A stretch of DNA of 64,000 nucleotides from Misgurnus anguillicaudatus (GCF_027580225.2 NC_073361.2:32319501-32383500); one strand, 5' to 3'. Shown: positions 46,429-58,278, counted from the first letter of the stretch. Numbers and translations are program-made. The notes: generated by a model not told the origin, from the sequence alone.

Positions 46429-46650
46429 TTCGGTCACACTTTATTCTACGGTATCACTGTTACAATGTAATTATACATTTAAGTACTAAGTAATAATCAT
46501 TAATAACATGTACTTACTATAGGGTTGGGGTTAGGATTAGGGTTTGGTTTAGGGTTAGTTGCATGTAATTATGTATAATTAACTGTTATTAATATAATAA
46601 TTACATGTAACATGTGTAACAAAGACACAGTAAAATAAAGTGTTACCGAA
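46429..46650. mobile_element. MITE with TTCGGTCACACTTTATT ends
   Basis: The left TTCGGTCACACTTTATT and the right, read inward, TTCGGTAACACTTTATT form inverted repeats. The interior contains several GGTTAGG/GGGTTAG motifs, which look telomere-like but are simply part of this repeat. Confidence 0.6.
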
Positions 46651-46796
46651 TTTTCCTTTAGGTGCATCCCAACAGTTAATTGTGAGCAATTATCTTAAAA
46701 CAATGACACATTTAGGAGATATCACCATTCATTGTTTTATTAGTAATGTATCAAATCCTACTCAAGAAAATGCACACTGATAGCATACAATAGGGG

Positions 46797-47035
46797 ATGT
46801 TTCCCGGACAGGACTTATCCTTGTCCCAGACTAAAATACATGTTTGAGGAGTCTTAATTTAAAAACACCTTGCACAGATGTATCTTAACATATCAGTGCC
46901 ATTGTTTTGTCTCAAGATGCAAACCAGTAATGCTTTTTGTAAGGTATGTTTGTAAAAACCAATTAAATGTCCTAATATAAAATAAGGTTTAGTCCTAGGT
47001 TAATCTAAACCCTGTCTGGGAAACTGCCCCGAAGA
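46797..47035. mobile_element. MITE in the left palindrome arm
   Basis: The ends TTTCCCGGACAGG and CCTGTCTGGGAAA are inverted repeats. The interior matches, in opposite orientation, the copy at 47498-48055. It is the same family as the split copy at 12004-14870. Confidence 0.6.
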
Positions 47036-47090
47036 GTTTTCACGTCTGACATAATTCAGTCCAGAATTTAGTAAAGTAAATCTACTTACG

Positions 47091-47149
47091 GTTTTTCAAA
47101 GTCCTCCTTTCTCCAACTAACAAACAGCAAGATCAGACCATTTATATAC
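47091..47149 (-). promoter_or_regulatory. Minus-strand promoter and short 5' exon (left arm)
   Basis: On the minus strand, GTATATAAAT at 47141-47150 is followed about 20-50 bases later by GTTAGTTGGAGAAAGGAGGA and the donor CCGTAAGTAG (GT at 47089-47088). This mirrors the plus-strand unit at 47371. It could drive GTPase copy 2, whose ATG exon lies 24 kb away at 23065 across the transposon nest. That link is inferred, not seen. Confidence 0.5.
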
Positions 47150-47370
47150 TGAAGACAAGGTCCACTTTCTGTAGATCATGTGATTTCAAAGAAGACGTGT
47201 TTATCAAAAGAAGTTTATCTTCCTTGTTCCTTTACCTTTTAACTACTGCGTCTGAACCTTTAAACAATACAGCGGTCACTGTGCATGGCAGATGACAAGT
47301 TCTGACAGAGTTTTGAAAAACAGGTCTTCTTTGAAACCACATGATCTACAGAAAGTGGATGTTGTCTTCA

Positions 47371-47430
47371 GTATATAAATGATCTGATCTCGCTGTTCGT
47401 TAGTTGGAGAAAGAAGGACTTTGAAAAACC
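47371..47430 (+). promoter_or_regulatory. Plus-strand promoter and short 5' exon (right arm)
   Basis: GTATATAAATGATCTGATCT at 47371 contains a good TATA box. About 30 bases on, a short non-coding exon ends at CCGTAAGTAG (GT at 47431), a strong donor. It would splice to the ATG exon at 51652 of GTPase copy 3. Removing hAT C and the MITE brings the two exons to within about 0.7 kb, a normal intron size. Confidence 0.55.
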
Positions 47431-47497
47431 GTAAGTAGATTTACTTTACTAAATTCTGGACTGAATAAGGTCGGACGTGAAGACTCTTTATGCTTTG

Positions 47498-48055
47498 GGG
47501 CAGTTTCCCAGACAGGGTTTAGATTAACCTAGGACTAAACCTTAGTTATATTAGGACATTTAATTGGTTTTTACAAACATACCTTACAAAAAGCATTACT
47601 GGTTTGCATCTTGAGACAAAACAATGGCATTGATATATGTTAAGATACATCTGTGCAAGGTGTTTTTAAATTAAGACTCCTCAAACCTTCATTGGTAACA
47701 CTTTACAATAAGGTTCATTAGTTAACATTAGTTCATGTATTAACTAACATGAACAAACCATGAGCAATACATTTGTTACAGTATTTATTCATCTTTGTTA
47801 ATGTTAGTTAATAGAAATAAAGCTTTTAATTGTTTGTTCACGTTAGTTCACAGTGCATTAACTAATGTTAACAAGATTTTTATAAAGTATAAGTAATGTT
47901 TGAAATTAACATTAACAAAGATTAATAAATGCTGTATAAGTGCAGTTCATTAATAGTTCATGTTAACTAACGTAGTTGACTAATGTTAACTAATTAATCT
48001 TATTGTAAAGTGTCATTTAGTCTGGGACTAGTAGCCTATAAACCCTGTTCGGGAA
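47498..48055. mobile_element. MITE in the right palindrome arm (interrupted)
   Basis: It starts GCAGTTTCCCAGACAGGG and ends CCTGTTCGGGAAA. It is the mirror of the left-arm copy and carries the later insertion at 47694-48014. Confidence 0.6.
47694..48014. mobile_element. MITE with GGTAACACTTTACAATAAGG end, right arm only
   Basis: The left GGTAACACTTTACAATAAGG and the right TTATTGTAAAGTGTCA are inverted repeats. Internal blocks based on TAGTTAACATTAGTTCATG pair extensively. It is absent from the left arm and so is younger than the palindrome. Confidence 0.7.
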
Positions 48056-48298
48056 ATCTCCTATGTTTTTTTACTAAATTAAGTACATAAAATGTTATTA
48101 TATACAGTAGGATTTCATACATTTACTTATACAACAATGAATGGTTATATTTCCTAAATGTGTCATTGTTTATAAACAGTGGTGTAGTGGTGCCTGGAGT
48201 AGTGGGTATACTCTTAATATTGCTTCCAAATTTTTTAAACCGTCCCATCAATAGATAAACGCCCTTTGTTATAAACAGCGTGTAAATAGTCTTGCAAG

Positions 48299-48789
48299 TG
48301 TGAGGGTTGAGACGGAGGACAAGAGAACCCAGGCGCAGACGATGTCGGAGAAGTGAACATTGAACATTTATTAACATAGAAACATGAAAACAAAAGCTCA
48401 CGTGGAGGCAAAACTACATTAAACATGATATTTACAAACACTGACTTAACATGATAGACAAGACTCTGATGAAACATTAAACTGAATAAACAATGAAGAC
48501 TGCATAACATGACACATATGAACGCAATGAACCAGCACAAGACAAGAGACAAGAGGAGATTAAATAGGGGAAAATAAACAAGATAACGAGGGCAACACAG
48601 GTGAGAGGGATAGCTGATAATGAATAATTAACAGGGAGAACAAGGGGGCGGGGACTAGAAACGAGACACCAGAGGGACATGACCCAATATACAAGGCCAT
48701 GAGCCTCCACATAGAACATGAGGCTGTCAGAACCCTGCCATCACGATAAAACAAATATAAAACAAGACTCTTATGGCAGGATCCTGACA
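48299..48789. mobile_element. Solo LTR in hAT C
   Basis: It starts TGTGAGGGTTGAGACGGAGG and ends GGATCCTGACA, i.e. TG...CA. GCAAG flanks both sides (48294-48298 and 48790-48794). Length 491 bp. Short open frames inside are incidental. Confidence 0.8.
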
Positions 48790-49002
48790 GCAAGTAGATC
48801 ACCACATAATGGGCTAGTAGTATTTTCACATTGTCACTTAATTTCTATCTTTTGGAACAGCCAATTTGCGACAGATAGTGTACTGTAGGCAAGAGTATGC
48901 CACCATTATATATTTAGGTGGACATTTGACAAATATTGCAGGTAGGCCTAATGCATTAATAAAAGATATTAATACTATGTTCTAAAAAGATGAGAGAAAC
49001 AT

Positions 49003-50428
49003 TGTCAGGATTGGGGTAACACAAAACACGAACCCAGATGCGGACGTAAAAAACAAAGGGATTTATTTAACAGACAGGGAAAACAGGAAAACAAAACCCA
49101 TGAGGGGGCAAAACAAGACTGGGAAAACACGACACTAAACTAACACTAAACTTTAACAACACTAACAATAAACCTCTCAAAACAGAAAACATGCAATGAC
49201 AAAATCTAAACTTAACACTCACAGGAACCAACAGGATATGACAAGGCATGAAACAGGCAAGAAACAAGACGAACGTGCACTGGACAACAAACACAAGTGC
49301 TGAGTCCCAATTCGCATACTATCCATCCTAAATAGTATTCGAAACTAGAATTAGTACGTCCCAAAACGTAGTATGTTGAAATGAGTATCCCAAAGATACC
49401 CGGATGGTCTACTATTTCCGGTTAGATTTCGAAGTGCAGATCGATCCACACTCTAACGGCAAATATTGCCCACAACCCATTGCGTGCGGGAGGGAGGAGC
49501 TTTGAGGTGATGTAAATATGGCAGCAGACACAGCAGCCGAGATGCGCCCTCAGCTTTTATGTGTAAGAATTCAAATGTTTAACCCTAATTAAAGTTATCT
49601 TTCATTGTGTCGTAATATTCGGTTGATGTTGTGCAAATAAAGTACCATGGCTGTAGTACTGTGTCATGCATGTGTCTTTTTATATATTTCTTTTTATGTT
49701 TCTGTCTTAGATTTATACCTTAAAGCCTTATGAAAATAAACACCTTTTACTACACTAATCATAGTTTAACCACACTGACTTATTTGTAGTAATACTGTGG
49801 CTGTACAAATGTTAACTTTATTAAGAAATATGGTTACTAAACTTTTACTATAGTGAAAGCATGGTTCATTTTCATCGCGGTATTTTTGATTTGCATACAT
49901 AAGTATAAAATAAGCATAAAACACGTTAAACAATAGTTATACTATAAACTTGAACTATTTTGACTTTAAAATAAGTAGCTTTCGTTACACACATTGTTGC
50001 ACATGAACATCATAACCAGCCGCCTCACAAACGACCTGCGTTTGGTGTGCGTAACTAGGCAACCACGTTGTCGTTCACGTTGCATGACGTCATCGAAGTA
50101 CGTCCCAGAACGTGCATACTCTTTTGCTACACACTCAAAAGTACGTACATTTTCCTCACAAAAACAGTACATACTTTTAGGTCGTAGTATAAGTAGGCGA
50201 ATTGGGACTCAGCAACAGACTCTTAAATAGGGAGAAAGAAAATTACATACACCTGGAAAATAATCACGAGTAAGGGATCGGGGAAAAAGTGACGAGACCC
50301 GGGAAATGCGTGGTCAGAATAACCCAATACTAAAACCACACATTTCCCACATACAACATATGTACTGTCAGAACCCTGCCATGCTAAACTAGATCTAAAT
50401 ACCAACAGGATCCGGCAGGATTCTGACA
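49003..50428. mobile_element. Second solo LTR in hAT C, with a nested MITE
   Basis: It starts TGTCAGGATTGGGGTAAC and ends GGCAGGATTCTGACA. AACAT flanks it (48998-49002 and 50429-50433). Subtracting the nested MITE leaves about 0.5 kb. The terminal GGATTCTGACA resembles that of the first solo LTR, so the two may be related families. Confidence 0.8.
49298..50214. mobile_element. MITE with TGCTGAGTCCCAATTCGC ends
   Basis: The left TGCTGAGTCCCAATTCGC and the right GCGAATTGGGACTCAGCA are perfect inverted repeats. The subterminal ATACTA/TAGTAT blocks continue the match. The target duplication is not clear. Confidence 0.7.
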
Positions 50429-51651
50429 AACATGGTGTTTTAAGAGATTAGTTCTAGTTATTATAGTTTATTCGTTTTTTTTAACAAACTTTAATATACT
50501 GTATACTTTGTAATGCACTTTAAGTCGCTTTGGATTAAAGCCTCAATATTTTTATAAAAATATAAAAATAACAGTATTTAATCTGTATTTAAATAATTAT
50601 TCATGGTTTCTAAATTAATGCTTATATATTTTAGTCTAGGAACCTAATGTCAAGTACTGTTACACTTATCTAAATATGACATAACAAATAACTGATTTAA
50701 TGATTTTAAACAGATTCATTGTGAGTGCAGTTTTGACATACAGTGATGGCCGGGCAAATTGTAAATTGAGCCTGCCCTGCGATAAATTATTAACAAATTT
50801 GACAAGTTCCTGTTATTTAAAAGTGCTTACTTTGGTTGACGTCTTCGATGTAAACTGTAGCGGGACAGGCTGGATCTCTGTCGGCATCCTCTCTGACTTG
50901 GGGTGTGGGAGGAGGGGGATGTAGCGGATGAGGGCACTTGGCAATCGTAAGCTGAGTTGCTGGCTAACAACACTGATGTTGATTACTATCTTTAGCTTGA
51001 ACTGCTAGCTAAAAACAGGGATGTAGCATTGCGAGGTTGTTTGTAAATCTGAAAAAAAAGTTTCAGTAGTTCGCTTCATCTTTCCTAATAATGATGTCAG
51101 GCAGTGAACCAGGTATTGATTGACAGTTCTCTAATCCAATTGCGTTGGGCATTGTCAGATTGACGGCAACCTAGCCCAATGGCGTTTAGGCTAATCATAT
51201 TTCAAAGGAACCCGGTGCCTCGGTCCTCCTTTTTGCATAAGTAACTTATTTTACTGAGTGTTTTTAGGGTATATTTGCGTTTATTCACATCATGCGATTT
51301 GATTAGCTACAAGAGAAGTGGAAATATGCCGTATACCTGCGTATACCCTGGACTAATTCACTGTGTAGAAGTTGGTTTTCGCAAATCTGACTGAAAAAGA
51401 AGTGGGTATACGCCGTACAGTATACCTGCGTATAGCCTGGACTACAGCACTGTTTATAAATAATTGTACTCACAACTTTACAAAGCCTAGAAATAAGTTT
51501 AAAACAAAGGAAACACTTTAAAATTTGGTAGAAATATGTGTTATTTCAATAATAAAATATATTTTTCTCTAGTGTGATGTTTAAAGGGATTTGTGTTGTT
51601 TTACTTATTTTTCAAAACATGATTTAATGTATGTTTAAATCTTTACTGTAG

Positions 51652-51717
51652 CATCAAATCTGAAAGAGACCCTAACCTGGAAACAGTCATGGCAGGCTCA
51701 CAGCGAATCTCACATGG
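51652..51717 (+). CDS. GTPase copy 3, ATG exon
   Basis: This 66-bp exon lies between the acceptor TTTACTGTAG and the donor GGGTAGGA. The ATG at 51689 gives MAGSQRISH and two bases of a glycine codon, completed by the first base of the exon at 59796. It matches the exon at 23000-23065 in length, ATG offset and most bases, and the flanking intron sequence (for example TTTACTT then AAAACAT) is also conserved. Coding bases are 51689-51717. The donor is slightly weaker than in copy 2 (GTAGGA against GTAAGA). The intron to 59796 is 8.1 kb and full of transposons. Confidence 0.65.
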
Positions 51718-52087
51718 GTAGGACACAAACATCATCATATACTGTCATTTTAGATTTTTATTTGATTGTTAACAGGGCTATAAGGGCACATTTGTTCAAA
51801 TACCCAACCCTGAACATCAACTAATTTCTTCACTTTTTTTCCAAACAATAGAGGGAGAACTCCACAAATATAGAATGTTTGAATGCTGGTAAACCTTATG
51901 GCATCTCTGTCAAAGTCACTCCAAACTTAATAAGAACATTAATATTAATTTCAGGCAACATGGGAACATATGTAATTGCCCAAACTCACTGTCCAGGGTG
52001 TAGATATGGTTTGAACACTTGGGAGGGGGGTTTGAAGTGTAAACTGTACATACGCTTTCATTAAAGTAGGGATGGCTGACCCAAAAC

Positions 52088-52440
52088 TAACGTTTCTTTT
52101 CTGTCACTCACTGGACATTGTGTTGATGACGTGACAATAGGAGACCAATCACTTTACTATCTGAAAATGGCCAGTGAACATTGGCGAATGAGATTTGCAT
52201 ACCATGACTCCTCCCAGAGATCTGGGTATAAAATGAGGCTGTTGTGCTTTATTCAGATTTTGTTCTTCAGAGCCTAATGTGTGTTTTGTCTTGTAATCAG
52301 AAATGATTACTTACTTTGCTCTGCGGCTGTTGCTGTGTATGATGCAATCAGAGTCTAGGTATCTCTTCACTGTTTCCAGCGCACAGATAAGTGCAGAAGA
52401 TTTCCCTTGGCAGTTACAACAAGCTAAGAGAGTCGTCTAT
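52088..52440 (+). mobile_element. Terminal repeat of a divergent DIRS family
   Basis: After AACGTTTCTTTTCTGTCAC the segment keeps the layout of the other DIRS left ends: GAGACCAATC, then CCAGTGAACATTGGC, ATTTGCATA and GGTATAAAAT, followed by TTCAGATTTTGTTCTTC. Base identity to the other copies is low but the order of blocks is the same. The 137-codon open frame that follows (52391-52804) has no recognised motif and overlaps an antisense frame, so I do not call it a gene. Confidence 0.5.
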
Positions 52441-52804
52441 AAACGATGCCTTTGGTTTTTTTGGTTTTAATTGTATTGAAAACATGTTTAATTCTTGTAA
52501 GGAAGCATTCATTGACATATTTTGTTTTCACTGCGAGGACATGTCCATTGCAGCGTTGCAATCACAAATCATCTTCTTCTCTAAGATGGAAAAAACTTCC
52601 TCAAGTACTCCCTCAACAGTTCCCCTGCTGCTATGTTTAAGCGAGTATCGAGGCAAATACAGGGTCTTCAATGGATGCGTCTTTGTCAAAAAATTCACAC
52701 AGAGCACCCGTTGCATAACACATTTGTTGCAACCCATCAAGTTTGTGAAGGATATTAGGGGGTTGCTGGCTAGCAATCTCTCAAGTTACCTTCGGGACTC
52801 ATAA

Positions 52805-54163
52805 TGAAGATAAAATATCATTTGCATCACCAGAGGGCAGGCTTCCCTCTCAGAAGCAGAAAACTCCTGTGTGCCCTCGCTTTCTGGTGTAGAGATCAAC
52901 CAATATATCTGTTTGTTTCCCGATATTTTCCCTGATATTTAAGCATTTTCACATTATCGGGTAATGATAATTGACAGCTGGACAGCCCCCCCAGCCCCTG
53001 CTCTGGGGTCGTGTGAGACACCGCAAACTCTTTATTTTTCAATCATTCAGCCAAGAGACTTAACTTAGAGAGTACTCTGCTGATTTTGGACATACAGATA
53101 TTATTTATACATAATTTAAAACGATAACGTGTCTATTTTTTTTGTCCACTGCCAATAAAAACAGAATATTGTGCTTTTCGTAAAATTAAGAAAATAAACA
53201 TGATGCAAGTTCCGTTTTCTGTCCCTCAGTGAAGTCCTTCCAGAAATGCGTCAGAGAAATGAACTGTAACTAAACGAATACTTGTCATACAAACATGTCT
53301 ACATAATGCTTGGAATGTCTAATTTTAAATGATGTAAGTGAAATCAAAACCAAATATTCTTATTCGATGTAAATGAGAAGGAGGAGAGGTACCGCCTTTT
53401 ACCTCATTATCTGTCATGAGATCACGCCCCGCTCCATTAAAGTGAACGAGAAGAGACGATCCATATGCATTTCTCGCCTCCTGCAGTCAATGGACACACA
53501 ATCCCTGATCCATTCTCTCCACTCCCTTGCTATGCAGAGCTGTTTTATCCAAATGCACCAAACATGACATCTACTTGCGTATGTGTGTCACTAAAAGTTA
53601 TCTCCAGATGTGTGTAATGTCTTAGTCCTTCCGTCAAACAGTACACACGACAGGCACACACATACACAAACACACGAGTCAGGAAATTTGAAACACTTTT
53701 TGGTATTCTTATAAAAGACATGATAGCAAACAGCACATCTAAATCCTTACAGTAGTTACTCATGTCTATATGTCAATCTATGCATAGCAAGTTTATTAAA
53801 TGCAGGATGACACACATGTCCATACATTCCTTTGTGCTGTTTGAATGCAATTGCACAGTAAAAAAAGCACAAAAGTAGAACTGCCCGTCATTGTCTGGAC
53901 TCTTATTTGTGTTTTGTAATCATTAGCACAAACACAACAAGGGACAAGCGTGGTCAATTTATCAATGTTTGTTAATTGCGGCCATTATTCACAAAAGCAC
54001 AAATTCTGAGGAGAAATCGAAGAAGTCTGTTGAAAACAAAATAGACTGTGCTAGCAGATACAGATACAGGTGATATAGACTGTGCAGAGTCAACAACAAC
54101 ATCAAAAAACACTTCCAGTGCATAACGAAGAGCTAGCTAAAGAAATGCATTCAGATTTGTCTA
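52805..54163. other. Intronic DNA with repeat traces
   Basis: AGAGATCAACCAATATATCT at about 52890 looks like the start of a common hAT-type MITE, but its other end was not found. There is no exon that I can support. Confidence 0.3.
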
Positions 54164-54520
54164 AGGGTGTTTTCACATATGTTGTTTTTACCGTATTCGA
54201 AACGCCGCACTGTACACCATGTGACAACAGTCAGCGCTGTCATTGGTCCCTGACAGCTCTTACCATCTCATGACCACCCCCCATGTTTCCACGACAACCA
54301 GCCTGTCAGAAGAGCGAGGCTAGCAAGATTGAGATAAACGATGCACGTCTTTGCGAAGTTTCTTTGCTTTTACGCAAAATTGCGCAACTGTTCTATTAAA
54401 ACCCTTCTTACGGAGCCAGCACTATTTTTGTGTGTGGAGGACAGCTGTAACCCACAATATAACACCTGGCTCACGTCACGACGGAAGCCCAGTGGATCAA
54501 ACATGTGGAGAACTTCCTGT

Positions 54521-56372
54521 TAGGGCTGCACGATTAATCATATTTTTATCATGATAACGATATGCGTGCCCCACGGTTAATTAATGACAATCGTCGCGAT
54601 TAATGTGTAAAGACCAACCACAAAACAGACGGTCTAGATTCAAGCAATGTGTTTGCTTGATATGGGCGGAGTCAGAGTAAACTTAGTGTTTCTTTGCAAG
54701 CGCAGTCTGTGCTATAGTAGAAATACGTTAGCATCACGAGATTTACAGTCATTCACATTGAACGAATATAATGGCAGAGCAACAAGAAGAAAGTGCAGAA
54801 ATATGTATGTTTAATTCCCAAAAAGGGTCATATAGGCTACTCCATTGTTTGGATATTTCGGATTTGAGGAAAGTGATGTTGATTAGGTAAGATATGAGTC
54901 TTGTGCTAACTGTGCTCCTGTTCGTTCCAAATGTGAAATATCAAGAGTTTCAAAAGCTGAAGACACAAGCCGCAACCATAAAAAAGCGACCATCCACAAC
55001 ACAGAAAACAATAGCGGATCGCGCATCATGTAAGTTAGCCGAGGATACGTGTCCAATAAGCACCGTGAGCAGCAAGGGGTTTTAAAAAATGATTGCCACA
55101 TAAAAGGAAAATCATAGGCATTTTTTATTCAAAAATGTTTTGTTTTTATTTCAGTTTAATTCTGATTTGATATACATATATATTAGAGCCCTGCATTTCA
55201 GCCTTTTTACGCCCCTTGGGTCGGGTTTCGGACCAATTTTAACATCACAGTTGATATGCGGCCAGGCCTCTGGATTTTTTATGGTTTCTCCACCTTTTTG
55301 TATTTTAATTTAATTAAAAGAAACGTTGAGACATTGATAAATTGTAAAAGAAAGACGTTTAACCTATCGCACGAGTCCACTACGCCCATTCACAATGCAC
55401 CTGTTGCAACGGTGTTTAGCGTCTCCGCCAGCAGCAGGACCTTCAGCGCATCGGGATAAATGGAGAACTTTATTAAAACCTTAAATGCTGCGCATAATCT
55501 ATAAAAGACTTCTTTCTGTAGTCATGTAAAAAATGCGGTGTCATTTTATTTGTTTGATAGCCTTTTTTCTTAGTTAAACTGTTGGATACACGAATAGCCA
55601 TGTTCTATGGTAAAGCCTTGAATTTTAATTGATGCATAGCGAATGTATAAGGTAAGGCAACCTGCATGTTTATTTCATTTCATGTTTATTTCGTTTCGTT
55701 TTGTATAGCCCTTTTCATAATTTTTCTGCACCCCGCCGCAACTGCGAGCAACAGAGCAGCCTCCCTCCGCTTTTTAAAAAATAGTATGTTGATAATAAAC
55801 ATTTAACTAACATTGTTATATGTTGAAAATATATATTTTATATAGATGTTATTGTAGGCAAGTGAAGTGTTGATTTGAGAGGCTCATTTGATCAAACAAG
55901 TCGTCAACATGACGTTAGCTGTCGGCTGCTAACCGCTTGGTCATTATCAAAAACCTTAATTTAACAAACAAAAAAGGCTCTAAAATTTAAGAAATAAAAT
56001 ATATTTTATAATTTTGACAGTTAAAACTGAACTGCTTTAATTGCTCCAATAGTAGTACAGCTGTAAGGAGTTATTTTTGTTATTTCTGCGGATTTCTTTT
56101 GCAAAATCTATACAGAATTTTGCAGAATTATTTTAAATGTTTTAAAAAGATATAAGAGAATGGGAGCTGTGGATATTACAAAACAATAAAATATTTTATA
56201 ATATAGGCCTATAAAATGTATATAATATTACATACATGGCTGTAAAGTGTAATAAAAATACTGAAGTAAATAGAAGTTCTTCACTAAAAGAATGATCGTC
56301 ATTTTTAATCGTGATCAAAAGTTTGAGCAAAACAATCGTGATCATCATTTTTCCTGTAACCGTGCAGCCCTA
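54521..56372 (+). mobile_element. hAT element with decayed BED-type transposase start
   Basis: The ends TAGGGCTGCACGATTAATCA and (read inward from the right) TAGGGCTGCACGGTT are inverted repeats. The exact 8-bp duplication CTTCCTGT lies at 54513-54520 and 56373-56380. From 54771 a frame MAEQQEESAEI is followed, after a frame change, by the block FGYFGFEESDVD, which resembles the zinc finger BED start of hAT transposases. The rest is not open. It is a dead or non-autonomous copy. Confidence 0.75.
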
Positions 56373-57571
56373 CTTCCTGTATTTGGTTCTGCACGAGGTT
56401 GGTTCACACCACAGATGGGTCGCACCAGAGTTCGGCGGCAGCCGAGCGCTGATGAGGGGGCGTCTAAAATACCAGAGGGGGCGATCACATAAATGCATAT
56501 ACTTCCCCTAGCTAGAAAATACATAGGTCTGGTACATTAAGTTTTAACGTGTTATAACCAAACATCTCTGTAATACAACCAAAAAAACTACAGCTATAGT
56601 GAGCAACGTACAAAGCTCTGAACAATTCAACAACAACAAAAAAAACGCATACCTAACGTTACATATTAGCACAACACTGCTCATTTGAAGTTCAGACCCA
56701 GAGGTAGTGGCAGTTGCTGTAGTTTCTTTTTAATCCATTTTCGAATGTCCATGGTGAAATTAGTTAATGCAATATAAAACCTTGAAATTATGAAATGTTT
56801 ATACTTCGTGTTTGCTTTCAGTAACTGTTAGTTCAAGAAATTTTACGTAATGGTGGGGGACAGTGTTGGCAGGTAGAGTTGATGGTTTCAGCCCAAAAAC
56901 GGTCCAAACACAACATTTTATCAACATTTTGGTTCAATTTGACATATAACGTAGTTATTTTAACTGCCACAAGTAATGCACCATAAGCTAGCGATTAAGC
57001 AGCTAGAGACCCACAATAGCAAAATGACAATAACTCGTTTACATATACAGCTATGCTGTAGGATAGGCTAATTCAAATTCGTTAATTATAAATTCAACAA
57101 TGTCTGTTTTTTATCTATTTACTCCTGATAAACAGGTGTGTGTGTGAGAGAGAGAGATATTGTACAGGCTTACCTTTAACGTTAAATGCAGAACAATAAT
57201 AGGCTGTTGGTTGTACGTTAACTTGCAAGGATGCTGAAGAACATAAACATCTGAACTTTTCAAAACTATGTACAGTCTGTCTGAAGTTCATGGTGCCAGA
57301 ATTGACTTAATGACAGCCGAACATTTGGATCTGTGCACCTGAAATGCTCCGATAATTCATCCACGCCACAGCATTTATTGATGTGTGACAATCCAGTTTG
57401 CAGAACTTGCAGTGCTATTTTCCATATATCCATTGCTACAGGGCAGGCTCAGGTCACTCCCCCATTCCTGTCTGTAACTTTTTATATAATTTCCCACTTC
57501 AACATCTTGATTTTCCGCTGAGACTCAGAACGTGGGCTCATTGTCGGCGTGCGTCAAGCCGTCAACACAAA

Positions 57572-57735
57572 AGGCTTGTTCAAGTTCATACGCTGAACCA
57601 ACAGCCGGATGACGTCAAAGTACTGCGAGGACAATTCGAAAAAATCATACTAAGTGTCATTTCGTCTCGCTCTCGCGGCATTTTGACGTCTTCGCCTGAC
57701 AGTTCTAGCGGCGCCGCATAAAGTCGAACAAGCCT
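57572..57735. mobile_element. Short MITE with AGGCTTGTTCAAGTTCAT end
   Basis: The left AGGCTTGTTCAAGTTCATAC and the right, read inward, AGGCTTGTTCGACTTTATGC are inverted repeats. About 165 bp, non-coding. Confidence 0.55.
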
Positions 57736-58278
57736 ATATACATGAGTGGGCGTGTGTCACGGTAGAATACATGCACACTTGTTTTTTTGTTTTGTTAAAT
57801 AATTAGACTTTAAAATTCACTTTAGGAAGACAATACACAAGGCAAATGTGATTTTTATATAGCGCATTTTATCATTAAAATCCCATTCAACATTAATGGT
57901 GATCTGAGGGGGCAGGATAGTGCCAGTGAGGGGCCGACCTAAACAGTCTATGTGTGAAAACACCCTAACAAAGAGCCAGCTAAAGAACATCCAGAGTTGC
58001 ATTCACCTGTACTGAGAAGATCTAAACGCACAGTAAAACCTCCTGATAGACTAAACCTCTGAATATTGCTGAAACATATCTTAAGTATTTGAATTATCAT
58101 AAAAGTAAAGATAAAAACTAAATGTTAACAGTTGTTATTGGGATTGTAAAGCAATAATTATTGATATTGTTGTGTGATGCAGTACATCTTGTATAATGTG
58201 CTCAGTCTTAGCTTAGTATTTATCTAAAAATAAGTCATTAGTGTTTTTGTAATAACTTGATGTCTATTGGAAAGGGGA

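Larger units (their letters stand above)
48177..51452. mobile_element. hAT element C carrying two solo LTRs
   Basis: The ends CAGTGGTGTAGTGGTGCCTG and (read inward from the right) CAGTGCTGTAGTCCAGGC are inverted repeats. The exact 8-bp duplication TTTATAAA lies at 48169-48176 and 51453-51460. No transposase frame is present. It sits in the palindrome's right arm, between exon 1 and exon 2 of GTPase copy 3. Confidence 0.8.
46678..51480. repeat. Large palindrome with promoters in both arms
   Basis: The left arm (46678-47215) and the right arm (47309-48168, continuing at 51453-51480 after a hAT insertion) are reverse complements over roughly 0.5 kb each. The central spacer, about 47216-47308, is not paired. 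Paired blocks include CAATGACACATTTAGGA, the full MITE at 46797-47035, the donor GTAAGTAGATTTACTTTACT, the TATA region and CTGTAGATCATGTG. The right arm has gained a MITE (47694-48014) and hAT C (48177-51452), so duplication preceded both insertions. Confidence 0.85.
54164..57966. mobile_element. Element with AGGGTGTTTTCACA ends
   Basis: The left AGGGTGTTTTCACA and the right TGTGAAAACACCCT are perfect inverted repeats, a terminus common in fish hAT-like MITEs. It contains the hAT at 54521-56372 and the small MITE at 57572-57735. I could not identify a target duplication, so the two ends may belong to different copies. Confidence 0.45.

Noticed and set aside
46500..46570. Telomere-like GGGTTAGG motifs
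   Set aside because: Only a few irregular units, inside a MITE with its own terminal repeats; not an interstitial telomere array.
52391..52804. 137-codon open frame after the divergent DIRS terminus
   Set aside because: No recognisable motif, an overlapping antisense frame and low-complexity composition; it is probably chance in decayed retrotransposon sequence.
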